NCBI RefSeq assembly: GCF_000340565.2
Contig: NZ_CP007203.1
Location: 536,297 to 600,296 of the forward strand
DNA from: Nodularia spumigena CCY9414
Lineage (GTDB): Bacteria > Cyanobacteriota > Cyanobacteriia > Cyanobacteriales > Nostocaceae
Length of the DNA: 64,000 nucleotides
Direction of reading: 5' to 3'
Shown here: positions 45,211-54,142 of the stretch, piece after piece
Numbering within the stretch: the stretch's first letter is position 1
Layout of the letters: every line of letters starts with the position of its first letter
Notes under the pieces: model-generated
The model's database searches: none
Seen by the model: only the letters and a program-made list of their open reading frames with translations
What the model was told of the DNA's origin: nothing
Position numbers and translations under genes: made by a program

Positions 45211-46008
45211 TAGCCCTGAGTCCTTAGTCTTTATTTAACCACACCCCACAATAGCTTGCGTGGCGTAGCCAGAGATATACGGTGAAAAGAGTCGTTATTC
45301 ATTAGTTTTCCAGCACACTAGAATCGGGGTATGCACCCCAAAACACTAATGACTAGTGCTAATGACTACTTAGTCATATAGTCCAACTTTTTAACATAAA
45401 TTCTGACTTTTTAGCAAAATCTTAAATATTGGTAATTTTTCACGGTCTTCAATTGTCAAAAAGAAGGGTGTGGGGGTAGGGGGTAGTGAATCCGGTATTG
45501 GACGGAGCTTGAACCCCGACCAATGCAATCGTCTTGAAAAACGAGGCTTGAAACCCTTGGGTTGTTCTCTTTGCTCTTTGTTCTCCTACACCCCACAACC
45601 CAAACCTGCAACCCCGCCCGAAGGGGGCTTGGTCAATGGAGAAACTAAAGCTACTGACTGGAGGGAGCTAAAACTCCCCAAGTGCTACAAGCTGCACCAC
45701 AAAAGTGTCTCAGGCCTGAAGGGGGGACAGAAATAACATAATATCAATTTTTTTTGACATTAATGCTGGTTTTGTTATATGCTGACAAATTCACGGAGAA
45801 TATTAATTACTCTTAGTAAGTACAGTATTCATCTTTTCATTTAAAAAATAAATTGGCATCCTTTACCGAATCCGATAGAATTAATACATAAGAAATAAAT
45901 TATTTATTATAGACGAACAAAGCTCAATTATGTAATTCTAGTGCTATTGAAAGTTAAAATCAGCACCAAACAAATGCTTTTGGAAGTGTAAATACAGGGT
46001 GCAAGTAA
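45211..46008. other. Intergenic region, about 800 bp, repeat-rich
   Basis: Leader of the sucC-like gene. 45470-45740 is GC-richer and repeat-like, including CCAATGCAATCGTCTTGAA (45520-45538), the inverted copy of 43032-43050. An open 88-codon frame here is made of repeats, not a gene. 45760-46008 is AT-rich and probably carries the promoter. The upstream end of the IscB-like remnant lies somewhere in 45210-45300. Confidence 0.45.
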
Positions 46009-47235
46009 ATGGATTTATTGGAGTACCAAGTTAAAGAATGGTTTGGGAAAATAGGCATTCCCGTATTGCCTTCCCAACGAATTGACCATCCTACAGATTT
46101 GAAACGGTTAAAAATTCGCTATCCGATTGTACTCAAGTCGCAGGTATATACGGGCGAAAGAGCAAAGGCTGGTGGAGTCAGGTTTGTAGAAACTACAATT
46201 GATGCGATCGCTGCGGCGCAAACGATCTTTAATTTGCCGATTTGGGGCGAATTACCAGAAGTTTTACTGGCAGAATCTAAGTATATTGGTGAACAAGAAT
46301 TTTATCTAGCAGTAGTTTTAGATACAGCTGTTTGTAGACCAGTGCTTTTAGGTTCCACAGAACCCGATATTGATTGGGAATCCGCAGGAGAGAAAATGCA
46401 TCATGTTGTAGTTGAACAAGAATTTTCTCCTTTCTATGCGCGGCGACTGGCGTTAAAAATGGGATTGAAAGGTACATTAATGCAGTCTGTCAGCTCGGTT
46501 GTCGAGAAAATGTACCAGTTATTTGTACAGAAAGATTTAGACTTGGTGGAAATTAATCCCTTGGCTGTGAGTGCGTCAGGTCAAGTGATGGCTCTCAATG
46601 GTAAAGTCAGTATCAACGAACGCGCCATTGGTCGCCATCGGGACTTAGCGGAAATAGCCGTCAAAATAGCTAACCGTCAGAGCAGAAGTTCCGTCAACGG
46701 TCACTTAGGCGATTGGGATGGTTTAGAATTACACGGTAAAATTGGCATTCTGGGTAATGGTACTGGTTCAATAATGGCTACCTTAGATTTAGTCACTAGT
46801 GCTGGTGGTAAAGCGGGAAGTTGTCTGAATCTGCGCCATGCTTTGGTTACAGATGTTTCACCGACGACTTTTTGCTCACGCCTAGCCAAAGGTTTAAACA
46901 TCCTCGCAGCAGATAAAAGCATTCAAGTCATACTGCTGAACCTTCTGGGTAGTGTACCTCAGACTGAGGAAGTAGCCCAAATCATTAGCAATTTTGTCCA
47001 GCACGACAAAAGCGAAATCAAATCACCAACTGTCAGACCTAGCAGCAAAACCCGCCGAGAGTCTCATTTTCCGCCCTTGGTTGTCCGGATTACTGGTTCG
47101 GAATTCGATGTTGCTAAGGATTTTTTAGCCACATTAAATACTCAAGCTGATGCTCTGACAGTAGTAGAAAATTTAGATGAGGCTGTAGCAGCAGCAGTTC
47201 GTCTAGCCAAGCCCATTGCTTACAAAAAGGCATAA
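46009..47235 (+). CDS. Succinyl-CoA synthetase beta-subunit-like protein
   Basis: 408 residues with the SucC layout: MDLLEYQVKEWFGKIGIPVLP at the start of an ATP-grasp domain, VEINPLAV with the conserved Glu, then the flavodoxin-like ligase domain. Several glycine-rich loops of true SucC are altered: TGERAKAGGV in place of GGRGKAGGV, CLNLRHALV where a DVGGG loop is expected, and NLLGSVPQTEE where NIFGGI is expected. The gene is paired with a SucD-like gene that has lost the phospho-His. It may be a repurposed or inactive paralogue. Confidence 0.75.
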   Translation: MDLLEYQVKEWFGKIGIPVLPSQRIDHPTDLKRLKIRYPIVLKSQVYTGERAKAGGVRFVETTIDAIAAAQTIFNLPIWGELPEVLLAESKYIGEQEFYLAVVLDTAVCRPVLLGSTEPDIDWESAGEKMHHVVVEQEFSPFYARRLALKMGLKGTLMQSVSSVVEKMYQLFVQKDLDLVEINPLAVSASGQVMALNGKVSINERAIGRHRDLAEIAVKIANRQSRSSVNGHLGDWDGLELHGKIGILGNGTGSIMATLDLVTSAGGKAGSCLNLRHALVTDVSPTTFCSRLAKGLNILAADKSIQVILLNLLGSVPQTEEVAQIISNFVQHDKSEIKSPTVRPSSKTRRESHFPPLVVRITGSEFDVAKDFLATLNTQADALTVVENLDEAVAAAVRLAKPIAYKKA

Positions 47236-47319
47236 CACAATTTTTGCTGAAGTCGGTACGCACAGAATTAATGAACCACAGATAAACACAGATAATTGCC
47301 AAAACTACCAAAAACTTAT

Positions 47320-48219
47320 ATGAACTTAACACCAGACAGCAAAGTATTAATCCAAGGCTTTTCTGAATTTATCTCAGCAACTCATATTGCTCAAATGAAA
47401 GCTTATGGTACAAATTTGGTTGCTGGTGTCAATCCCGGATGTGGTGGACAAAAACTCCACAACCTCCCAATATTCGATTTGGTGGAAGAGGTAGTGGCGA
47501 AATTTGGCGCAATTGACACAGCGATTATCTGCGTACACCCGTACCAAGTTTTAGATGCAGCATTAGAAGCGATCGCCTGCAATATCAACCAGATTATCAT
47601 TATCACTGGTGGCGTACCACCCTTGGATATGGTGCAATTACTTCGCAAAGCCGAAACCGGTGAAACCTTGATTGTCGGTCCCTACAGTCCCGGAATTATT
47701 GTACCGGGGAAAATTCTCTTGGGTACTCAACCTAGCGAATTGTATACACCGGGGACAGTGGGGATTGTCAGCCGGAGTAGTACCCTGACTTATGAAGTTG
47801 CTTGGGAATTAACCAAAGCTGGTTTAGGGCAATCAATTAGTGTCAGTATTGGTAGTGATGCGATCGTTGGTTCATCATTTCTGCAATGGCTGCAAATTCT
47901 CGATGAAGACGATACCACACAAGCGATCGTTTTAGTCGGTCAACCCGGCGGTGATAGTGAAGAAGCCGCCGCGCGGTATATTATTGAAGCCATTGATAAA
48001 CCAGTAATTGCCTATATTGCCGGTAGACACGCACCACGAGCCAAAAATTGGCGACAAAGTGGAACTTTAGCCACAGTTATCGGACGTGACCCTAATTTTG
48101 GCACAGCCCAAAGTAAATTAGCTGCGTTTAAAGAAGCTAAAGTTCCAGTCGCTGAACGTCCTTCTCTCATCCCAGAATTAGTTAAAAAGGGAATTAAATT
48201 AGTTGAAAAAAGTCACTAA
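47320..48219 (+). CDS. Succinyl-CoA synthetase alpha-subunit-like protein lacking the active-site His
   Basis: 299 residues from the ATG at 47320 (MNLTPDSKVLIQGF); a TTG at 47296 is a less likely start. The CoA-binding Rossmann domain (about 1-125) and ligase domain (about 150-290, GIVSRSSTLTYEVAWELT) are present. Aligned by eye with E. coli SucD, the phosphohistidine loop KRMGHAGAI reads KNWRQSGTL, placing Gln246 at His246, and IGEIGG reads VGQPGG, replacing Glu208 with Gln. The NPGCGG and GPYSPG loops are also changed. The fold looks intact, so this is not simple decay. Confidence 0.75.
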   Translation: MNLTPDSKVLIQGFSEFISATHIAQMKAYGTNLVAGVNPGCGGQKLHNLPIFDLVEEVVAKFGAIDTAIICVHPYQVLDAALEAIACNINQIIIITGGVPPLDMVQLLRKAETGETLIVGPYSPGIIVPGKILLGTQPSELYTPGTVGIVSRSSTLTYEVAWELTKAGLGQSISVSIGSDAIVGSSFLQWLQILDEDDTTQAIVLVGQPGGDSEEAAARYIIEAIDKPVIAYIAGRHAPRAKNWRQSGTLATVIGRDPNFGTAQSKLAAFKEAKVPVAERPSLIPELVKKGIKLVEKSH

Positions 48220-48239
48220 TTTGTTTGTTAAACTCGATA

Positions 48240-48500
48240 ATGAGGTGGGATATGGCTGTATTACATGAGTCGCCTTGGTATCAAGAAATATTACGCGAGG
48301 GTGAAGCACGCGGTGAAACACGCGGACAACGACAAGGAATAACTTTTAGCATTGAAACTAGCTTAGAAGCCAAATTTGGTAGCGATGGTTTGGAATTGAT
48401 GCCGCAAATTGTCGAAATATCGGATTTAGAGCGTTTAAAATTGATTTTACGGGCAATTATCACAGCAAATACAGTTGCAGAATTGCGACGACTGCTGTAA
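48240..48500 (+). CDS. Rpn/DUF4351-like C-terminal fragment or short protein
   Basis: 86 residues from the ATG at 48240. The sequence MAVLHESPWYQEILREGEAR followed by GETRGQRQGI and a helical tail (LERLKLILRAIITANTVAELRRLL) matches the C-terminal end of Rpn-type (PD-(D/E)XK) putative transposase/nuclease proteins, where a Gly/Glu/Arg linker precedes the tail. The nuclease domain is absent. It starts 21 nt after the sucD-like gene. Either a stand-alone small protein or a remnant. Confidence 0.5.
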   Translation: MRWDMAVLHESPWYQEILREGEARGETRGQRQGITFSIETSLEAKFGSDGLELMPQIVEISDLERLKLILRAIITANTVAELRRLL

Positions 48501-48669
48501 TTTTTTAGATAGGAATCCGATTTGATTATTGAAAAAATCTAAATATATGTAGTATATGTAGGGTGTGTTATGGCTTTAGCCTAACGCACCGTCTTCTGTG
48601 GTCTTGGTGCCGTACTCTCCTAGATAAACACCCTACTGCTGTAATTTTTCAGATGCGGTGTAATGGCAA

Positions 48670-50535
48670 TTAGATATTTTCTTTGTAAATTTCCAACAAT
48701 TGGGGAATATAATCATATCCATCTACACCAATAATCGCCATGATTTTCGGGCGATGTTGCTGTAATAAACTTTGGAAAGCTTCTGCTCCCATTTGTCCTT
48801 GTAAAATTGTCAGTAACCCTGCTGGTTGTCGCCATTCATTAGAAGCAATTTGCTCTAATAAATACATTCCTAAACTACCAGTATAAATCGCTTTTTCTGA
48901 ATTTTGTAAATTGTAATAAGCTTCCGATAAATAAGCTAAATTTCGCCCTTGGAGATATAAATCACCGGAAACTTGGGCGGTTTTAAAACCATTTTCTAAA
49001 TAGGGGATTGCGGCTGATGATTGACCTATAACTAAATAGGCAATACCTAAGCTACTAAAACATAAAGCTTTACTTTGAATATCGCCTAATTGTTCTGATA
49101 ACTTTAAGCCTTGTTCTAAATAATTAATAGCTGATTCATAAACTTCTGTTTCTACTTGTTCCAGCTTTTGCGCCTGCATGACTTCGCTGTAACCTAAGTT
49201 TACCAGAGCATTGGCTTCTGCTGTGCGTTCTCCGGCTTGGCGACTCAGCATTAATGCTCGTTGACTATTATTTATCGCTTCAGTATAATTTTTTTCTTGT
49301 ACATAGGTACGGCTGAGGTGGTTGAGATTGGCAAGTTCACAGGGGCGATCGCCTGCGTTTCTCGCTATCTCCAGCGCTTGCTGATGAAACTGAATAGAAC
49401 GCTCATATTGTCCTAACGCTCGTTGTGAATAGCCTAAAAGCGTGAGAATTCTCGCCTTTTCCTGGGTTCCCTCCACTCGTCGCAGTGGTTCATCGAGATA
49501 ATCTAAAGCATCTCGTAAAGAATTGCCGGCAAAAGAGGCGAAAATACCACCATACAAGGGAAAATATGGCCGCTGGGAAAAGTTTCGCAGAATCTGGAGC
49601 ATAACTTGAGAACAGCCATTACTGTATGCGGCTCTACTTTGAAAACCACTGGCTAACTGACTCCAAATCACTGCAAAGGTCAAGTAAGTGGAAATTGACA
49701 ATTTTGAGCCTGCTTGGACGTTGTAAGCTTGTTGGTCGAACCAGTTGACTAAACCCCGTTGCAGATACTGTAAAATTAACGCCACTTCTACCCAGTCACT
49801 CAGACTAATACTGCTTTGTTTTTCAGCAAATTCAATAGCAGATTCTCCCATTGCTAAGGCGCGAAACAGCGATTGGGGGACATGACTTTTCACGTGCTTT
49901 GCCCAAGTTGCCCAGGGACCACTTTCGCCGGGAACGCCACCAAAACCCAACTGTTGATTTTTCTCATACATCCAGCTTACTAAGTCGTCTTGCAGCCCTT
50001 GCCAAGTGCTTAAACCACGAGTAATTCCCTGGGAGATTTCTGGTAAATCAGCATCTACTTGAGCAAATTGTTGTAAACCTTTGGCTAACTGTTGTAGTTG
50101 TTGTGTATTTGGCGGGTGCTTTTGATTGGGGTCGATAACCCGTAAAAATATAGTCAGACGTTCATCTGTGGAAGCTGTAGTAATTTCTCTAACTGCGGTG
50201 GCGATCGCTTCTGTAGCTTTATTTTGCTCTGAATATCTTTGCCATTGACTTTGAATAGTTTTAATCGCTCGTAATTTCCGGTTCGCCTTAGATTTCTTCA
50301 GTTCGTCTGTTTCAACATCCATTTGGCTTTGAATGCTACTGAGGCGATCGCTCAAAACTAACTCAAAGACTTCCCCCGTCCCTGAAATTATATTTTTTTG
50401 CAGCATTTGATACACCATCTCTACAGAGCTAATTTTGCCCTTGAGGGTGGATTCAATAATTTCATCAATAAAAGTAAGATAGCGAACTGACAAGTCAGCG
50501 CTGGCGCTATCGCGGATTGGCAAAGATTCAGACAC
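48670..50535 (-). CDS. TPR-repeat protein, 621 aa
   Basis: The N-terminal about 150 residues are helical and charged (LTFIDEIIESTLKGKISSVEMVYQML). The C-terminal part (about 350-570) holds at least five tetratricopeptide units: LLGYSQRALGQYERSIQFHQQALEIAR, NHLSRTYVQEKNYTEAINNSQRALML, VNLGYSEVMQAQKL, SSLGIAYLVIGQSSAAIPYLENGF, AYLSEAYYNLQNSEKAIYTGSLGMYL. No signal peptide or catalytic motif. Many cyanobacteria have families of such proteins, acting as protein-interaction scaffolds; the partner is unknown. Confidence 0.75.
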   Translation of the reverse strand: MSESLPIRDSASADLSVRYLTFIDEIIESTLKGKISSVEMVYQMLQKNIISGTGEVFELVLSDRLSSIQSQMDVETDELKKSKANRKLRAIKTIQSQWQRYSEQNKATEAIATAVREITTASTDERLTIFLRVIDPNQKHPPNTQQLQQLAKGLQQFAQVDADLPEISQGITRGLSTWQGLQDDLVSWMYEKNQQLGFGGVPGESGPWATWAKHVKSHVPQSLFRALAMGESAIEFAEKQSSISLSDWVEVALILQYLQRGLVNWFDQQAYNVQAGSKLSISTYLTFAVIWSQLASGFQSRAAYSNGCSQVMLQILRNFSQRPYFPLYGGIFASFAGNSLRDALDYLDEPLRRVEGTQEKARILTLLGYSQRALGQYERSIQFHQQALEIARNAGDRPCELANLNHLSRTYVQEKNYTEAINNSQRALMLSRQAGERTAEANALVNLGYSEVMQAQKLEQVETEVYESAINYLEQGLKLSEQLGDIQSKALCFSSLGIAYLVIGQSSAAIPYLENGFKTAQVSGDLYLQGRNLAYLSEAYYNLQNSEKAIYTGSLGMYLLEQIASNEWRQPAGLLTILQGQMGAEAFQSLLQQHRPKIMAIIGVDGYDYIPQLLEIYKENI

Positions 50536-50674
50536 TGTAACTGCTGGGGAACGTCAATTTCTATTTTAGTCATTAGTCATTGGTCATTGGTCAATCAATT
50601 TTAGATTTTAGATTTTGGATTAGACGGCAATCTAAAATCGCAAATCCAAAATCCAAAATTCTTTGCTCCCCGGC

Positions 50675-51451
50675 TTACCTGACTAACTGGGCGGCGGAGT
50701 TGAAGAACTGACGGTACAATCCTCTCGTGACTAATATAGTTGTCAGCAAGTTGGAAGCCGCAACCATAAAGATAATTAAAATTTCGTAGGAAACCGCATC
50801 AATTGGTCTAATTCCGGCGATTAACTGTCCTGTGGTAATTCCGGGAATCGCCACCATCCCCACAAGGGTCATTTGATTGAGAGTGGGGAGAAATGCGGCT
50901 CTAATGGCTGCTTTGCGGTACTGGCTAACTGCTTGCTGGGGAGTTGCGCCTAAACTTAAGTGTGTTTCTATTTCCACAGATTGAGCATTCATTGTACTTA
51001 CAAGACGTTCCCCAGCGATCGCAGCTGCATTCATGGCATTACCTAATACTATCCCTGCTAGAGGAATTACATAACGGGGTTCATACCATCTGTCTGGTTG
51101 AATAATTAAGAAATTAGCATAAAGAACTGTCACAGCAGTACTAATGAAAATTGCTCCCCATACCAAGGGTAAAACTAGGGGAATTTTCGGACTGATACGG
51201 TTTCGGGCAACAATCGCTGTAATAGTGATAATTACTGCTAAAATCGCCAACACTCCCCAAACATTGTCTAAAGCAAAGATGAAGTCTAAAACGTATCCTA
51301 ATACGAGTAATTGTAAGATGGTTCTGCCTGTAGCGGTGACTAAATTCAACTCTAGTCCTAGTTTTTCCCAAGCAGATAAACCAATAGCTCCCGCCATCAA
51401 TCCTACAGCAATAGCTAAATCAACAAAATCCAGCTTGATTAAATCCTCCAT
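50675..51451 (-). CDS. FetB/UPF0014-type ABC permease
   Basis: 258 residues with seven hydrophobic segments. Conserved family stretches are TGRTILQLLVLGYVLDFIF, VIPLAGIVLGNAMNAAAIA, the ERL...ETHLSLGATPQQA coupling loop and NQMTLVGMVAIPGITTGQLIAG. E. coli FetB with the FetA ATPase exports iron and protects against peroxide. No FetA-like ATPase gene lies beside this one. Confidence 0.85.
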   Translation of the reverse strand: MEDLIKLDFVDLAIAVGLMAGAIGLSAWEKLGLELNLVTATGRTILQLLVLGYVLDFIFALDNVWGVLAILAVIITITAIVARNRISPKIPLVLPLVWGAIFISTAVTVLYANFLIIQPDRWYEPRYVIPLAGIVLGNAMNAAAIAGERLVSTMNAQSVEIETHLSLGATPQQAVSQYRKAAIRAAFLPTLNQMTLVGMVAIPGITTGQLIAGIRPIDAVSYEILIIFMVAASNLLTTILVTRGLYRQFFNSAAQLVR

Positions 51452-51901
51452 GAGTTTTCCATTTCCTGCTCACAAAAAAAACATGAAAATATTTCTGACC
51501 ACGGACCACCGACCATTCCCCATTCCCCAGAAGAAGCAGGGGCGCACCGGAGCACGGGAGCAAGGGGGAGTGAGAAATTACTTTAAAACTTCCGGTTACT
51601 TAACAACCGTTCCTCTTCTCCCCTGCCCCCTGCCCCCTGCCCCCGTTCCTCTTCTCCCCACTCCCCGTTTTCCGAATCAAACAACTTGGAACTTTAATTC
51701 CCAGACTGGGATCTTGGTTGATATGTATCACATTTTCTCCCAACCAGTGCTATCCTTAACCATAAAATAATTACAGTAAAAACCCAATTTTGATGCGTAT
51801 TCGGGGCGACAGTCGGGAGCATTGCTTTTTGAGCAAAATCCAAACAGCAAAAATAGGCAGTCGCAGCGCATCCTTTGTATCTTCAGATAAAATAAAAACT
51901 C
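51452..51901. repeat. Intergenic region with CCCCTGC/CCCCATT-type heptamers
   Basis: 450 bp. 51510-51675 contains degenerate tandem heptamers (CCATTCCCCATTCCCC, CCCCTGCCCCCTGCCCCC). The remainder is AT-rich leader of the aminotransferase gene. No gene found. Confidence 0.55.
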
Positions 51902-53050
51902 ATGTTCCAAAGTGTAAATTCTATCCCTGCCTTTGATATTAAGCAACAATACGCCACTATTGAAGCAGAAGTGAGTGCAGCAGTTTTAGAAGTTTTGGCT
52001 TCTGGGCGTTATATTGGCGGCCCTTTAGTTGAAAGTTTTGAGCAACAGTTTGCGGACTATCATCATGTAAATAATTGTATAGCTTGTAATTCTGGTACTG
52101 ATGCGCTCTACTTAGCTCTACGCGCTCTGGAAATTGGTACAGGTGATGAAGTTATTACCACACCTTTTACCTTTGTCGCCACAGCCGAAGTTATTAGTGC
52201 TGTGGGTGCGAAACCAATTTTTGTTGATATTGAAACTAATACTTTTAATATTGATTTGCCGCAAGTAGCCGCAGCCATTACACCTAAAACCAAAGCGATT
52301 ATCCCGGTTCACTTATTTGGACAACCTGTGGATATGACAGCACTGATGGACATAGCTAACGCTCACAATTTAGCAGTCATTGAAGATTGCGCTCAAGCTA
52401 CAGGTGCAAGTTGGAACAATCAAAAAGTCGGTAGCATCGGACATATTGGTTGTTTTAGTTTTTACCCTACCAAAAATTTGGGCGGTTGTGGCGATGGTGG
52501 AGCCATTACCACTAATGATCCTGAAATTGCGGCAAAAATCCGGGTACTCAAGGAACATGGGCAGAAAAATCGCTACTACTACGAAGAAATTGGTGTAAAT
52601 AGTCGTTTAGATAGTCTGCAAGCTGCTATTCTGCAAATTAAACTGCGTTATCTGGATATTTGGAATAATCAAAGACGTGCGATCGCAGCTTATTACCAAC
52701 AGTTTCTCAGTAAAATTCCCGGTATTGTTGCACCGAAAGAACTAGCCGGGGGGTTGAGTGTCTGGAATCAATATACCATTCGCGTATTAACTGAGGGAAG
52801 AAATGGTGCGAGCGCCACCTACCGAGACTCAGTGCGTCATCAACTGCAAGACCGGGGAGTAAATTCAATGGTTTACTATCCCCACCCCTTACATTTGCAG
52901 CCCGTTTATCAAAGCCTGGGTTATCAGCCAGGACAATTACCAGTAGCCGAGTTAGCAGCTCACGAGGTTCTATCTTTACCCATGTTCCCAGAACTAACAC
53001 AGGAACAGCAAGATCAGGTGATTTATGCCTTAAAAGATACCTTGGGGTAA
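51902..53050 (+). CDS. DegT/DnrJ/EryC1-family PLP aminotransferase
   Basis: 382 residues. Transfers an amino group to nucleotide-linked keto sugars (or acts as a related PLP enzyme). NSGTDALYLALRALEIGTGDEV, TPFTFVATAEVISAVGAKPIFVDI and EDCAQATGASWNNQKVGSIG are family blocks, and FYPTKNLGGCGDGGAI contains the PLP-binding Lys. MVYYPHPLHLQP near the C-terminus is typical of sugar aminotransferases. The product probably enters a surface polysaccharide, but no sugar-biosynthesis genes flank it. Confidence 0.92.
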   Translation: MFQSVNSIPAFDIKQQYATIEAEVSAAVLEVLASGRYIGGPLVESFEQQFADYHHVNNCIACNSGTDALYLALRALEIGTGDEVITTPFTFVATAEVISAVGAKPIFVDIETNTFNIDLPQVAAAITPKTKAIIPVHLFGQPVDMTALMDIANAHNLAVIEDCAQATGASWNNQKVGSIGHIGCFSFYPTKNLGGCGDGGAITTNDPEIAAKIRVLKEHGQKNRYYYEEIGVNSRLDSLQAAILQIKLRYLDIWNNQRRAIAAYYQQFLSKIPGIVAPKELAGGLSVWNQYTIRVLTEGRNGASATYRDSVRHQLQDRGVNSMVYYPHPLHLQPVYQSLGYQPGQLPVAELAAHEVLSLPMFPELTQEQQDQVIYALKDTLG

Positions 53051-53112
53051 GAGGCAGGGGGGCAGGGTGCTGGGGGCAGGGGGGAAAATATAAGAGTACC
53101 CAGTCCCCTGTA

Positions 53113-53168
53113 GGGGCGGGTTTACAGATATCATTCAAGATAAACGACAATATTACTAAACCCGCCCC
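53113..53168. repeat. Palindromic element between convergent genes
   Basis: 12-bp inverted repeat GGGGCGGGTTTA (53113-53124)/TAAACCCGCCCC (53157-53168) with a 32-bp AT-rich centre. It sits between the convergent aminotransferase and ycf23 genes and may act as a terminator for both. Confidence 0.65.
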
Positions 53169-53175
53169 AAATCAA

Positions 53176-53922
53176 CTAAACGATCGCGCGGCTGTTAGCA
53201 ATGGCTAAAGCTTCAACTAAGCCACGCACAGCAGCAATCATGGCTACTTCGCTGTTGAGTTGATTAATCGCCGAACCAACACCAACACCAGCTGCACCAG
53301 AGGCGATCGCTAGAGCTGCAGTGACGCTAGAAATACCGGAAGCACACAGTACAGGTACGGAAACTACACGAGCAATTTCATAAGCTGCGGCTAAGGTGGG
53401 GGCGGCTTTTTCAATTAATCCCAAGCTTCCAGAATGTGCAGGCTGACTGCTTGTACCGCCTTCGGTTTGAATAATATCGGCTCCAGCTTTTATCAGTTCC
53501 TCAGCTAACTGTACCTGTTGGTCGAGTTCCAGGATGTGGGGAACAGTCACAGATAGGGTGATTTCAGGCAGGAGGGCGCGGGTTTGGTGAGTTAGGGCTA
53601 AAACTTCCTCAGCTTCAAATTTGCGTCCTTGGGCGTAAAAACTATCAAAGTTACCAATTTCAATTAAATCTGCACCAGCGTTGACAGCAGCGACAAACTT
53701 TTCTGGTTCAACTGCTGAAACACAAACTGGTAAATTGATCAAGTTTTTCGCCATCTGTACTAAAGCAGCATCGGCGGCGATATCGACAAAAGTAGCACCA
53801 CCCAGTTCAGCAGCTTTGATCGTAGCAGCAACGCGATCGCGATCAAAATTGTTCAAGCCGCTAATCACTTTGAGAACGCTACGTTCAGCAAACGCACGTT
53901 GGAGAGTAGAATGTATTGTCAT
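53176..53922 (-). CDS. ycf23: Ycf23 (DUF561) family TIM-barrel protein
   Basis: 248 residues, full length. LKVISGLNNFDRDRVAATIKAAELGGATFVDIAAD at the start and NAGADLIEIGNFDSFYAQGR, AGADIIQTEGGTSS and the phosphate-site-like LCASGISSVTAALAIASGAAGVGVGSAI show a TIM barrel of the Ycf23 family, conserved in cyanobacteria and red-algal plastids. Function unknown. Convergent with the DegT aminotransferase gene. Confidence 0.9.
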   Translation of the reverse strand: MTIHSTLQRAFAERSVLKVISGLNNFDRDRVAATIKAAELGGATFVDIAADAALVQMAKNLINLPVCVSAVEPEKFVAAVNAGADLIEIGNFDSFYAQGRKFEAEEVLALTHQTRALLPEITLSVTVPHILELDQQVQLAEELIKAGADIIQTEGGTSSQPAHSGSLGLIEKAAPTLAAAYEIARVVSVPVLCASGISSVTAALAIASGAAGVGVGSAINQLNSEVAMIAAVRGLVEALAIANSRAIV

Positions 53923-53959
53923 AGTTTTTCTGTTGACGGTAAGAAATAAGACCCATTCT

Positions 53960-54089
53960 ACTATCAGTTATCAGTTATCAGTTATCAGTTATCAGTCAAG
54001 AGACATAATTTGGTTTAAGTCCCACACTTCCCACACTTCCCACACTCCCCACACTCCCCACACTTCCCACTCCCCATTCCCCATTCCCT
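53960..54089. repeat. Two adjoining heptamer arrays
   Basis: 53960-53997 is TATCAGT x about 5. 54021-54089 is CCCACACTT/CCCACACTC-type units passing into CCCCATTCCCCATTCCC. Both lie in the leader of the Tab2 gene, between it and the divergent ycf23. Confidence 0.85.
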
Positions 54090-54142
54090 CTTATCATGAA
54101 AATATAAGAAAATATAAAGTCGCCAGAATCTCACGGCAAAAC

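Noticed and set aside
45470-45736. 88-codon frame in the sucC leader
   Set aside because: Composed of dispersed repeat sequence shared (inverted) with 42929-43133; codon usage and composition are not coding-like.
53960-54089. Possible CRISPR array in the TATCAGT / CCCACAC repeats
   Set aside because: Units are contiguous heptamers with no spacers, and no cas genes are near; these are simple tandem repeats typical of heterocystous cyanobacteria.
53681-54142. Upstream extension of the Tab2 open frame (154 codons)
   Set aside because: It overlaps ycf23 on the other strand and is translated from heptamer repeats (SHTSHTPHTPHTSHS); the family start MGSIWEIDFYSRP is at 54143.
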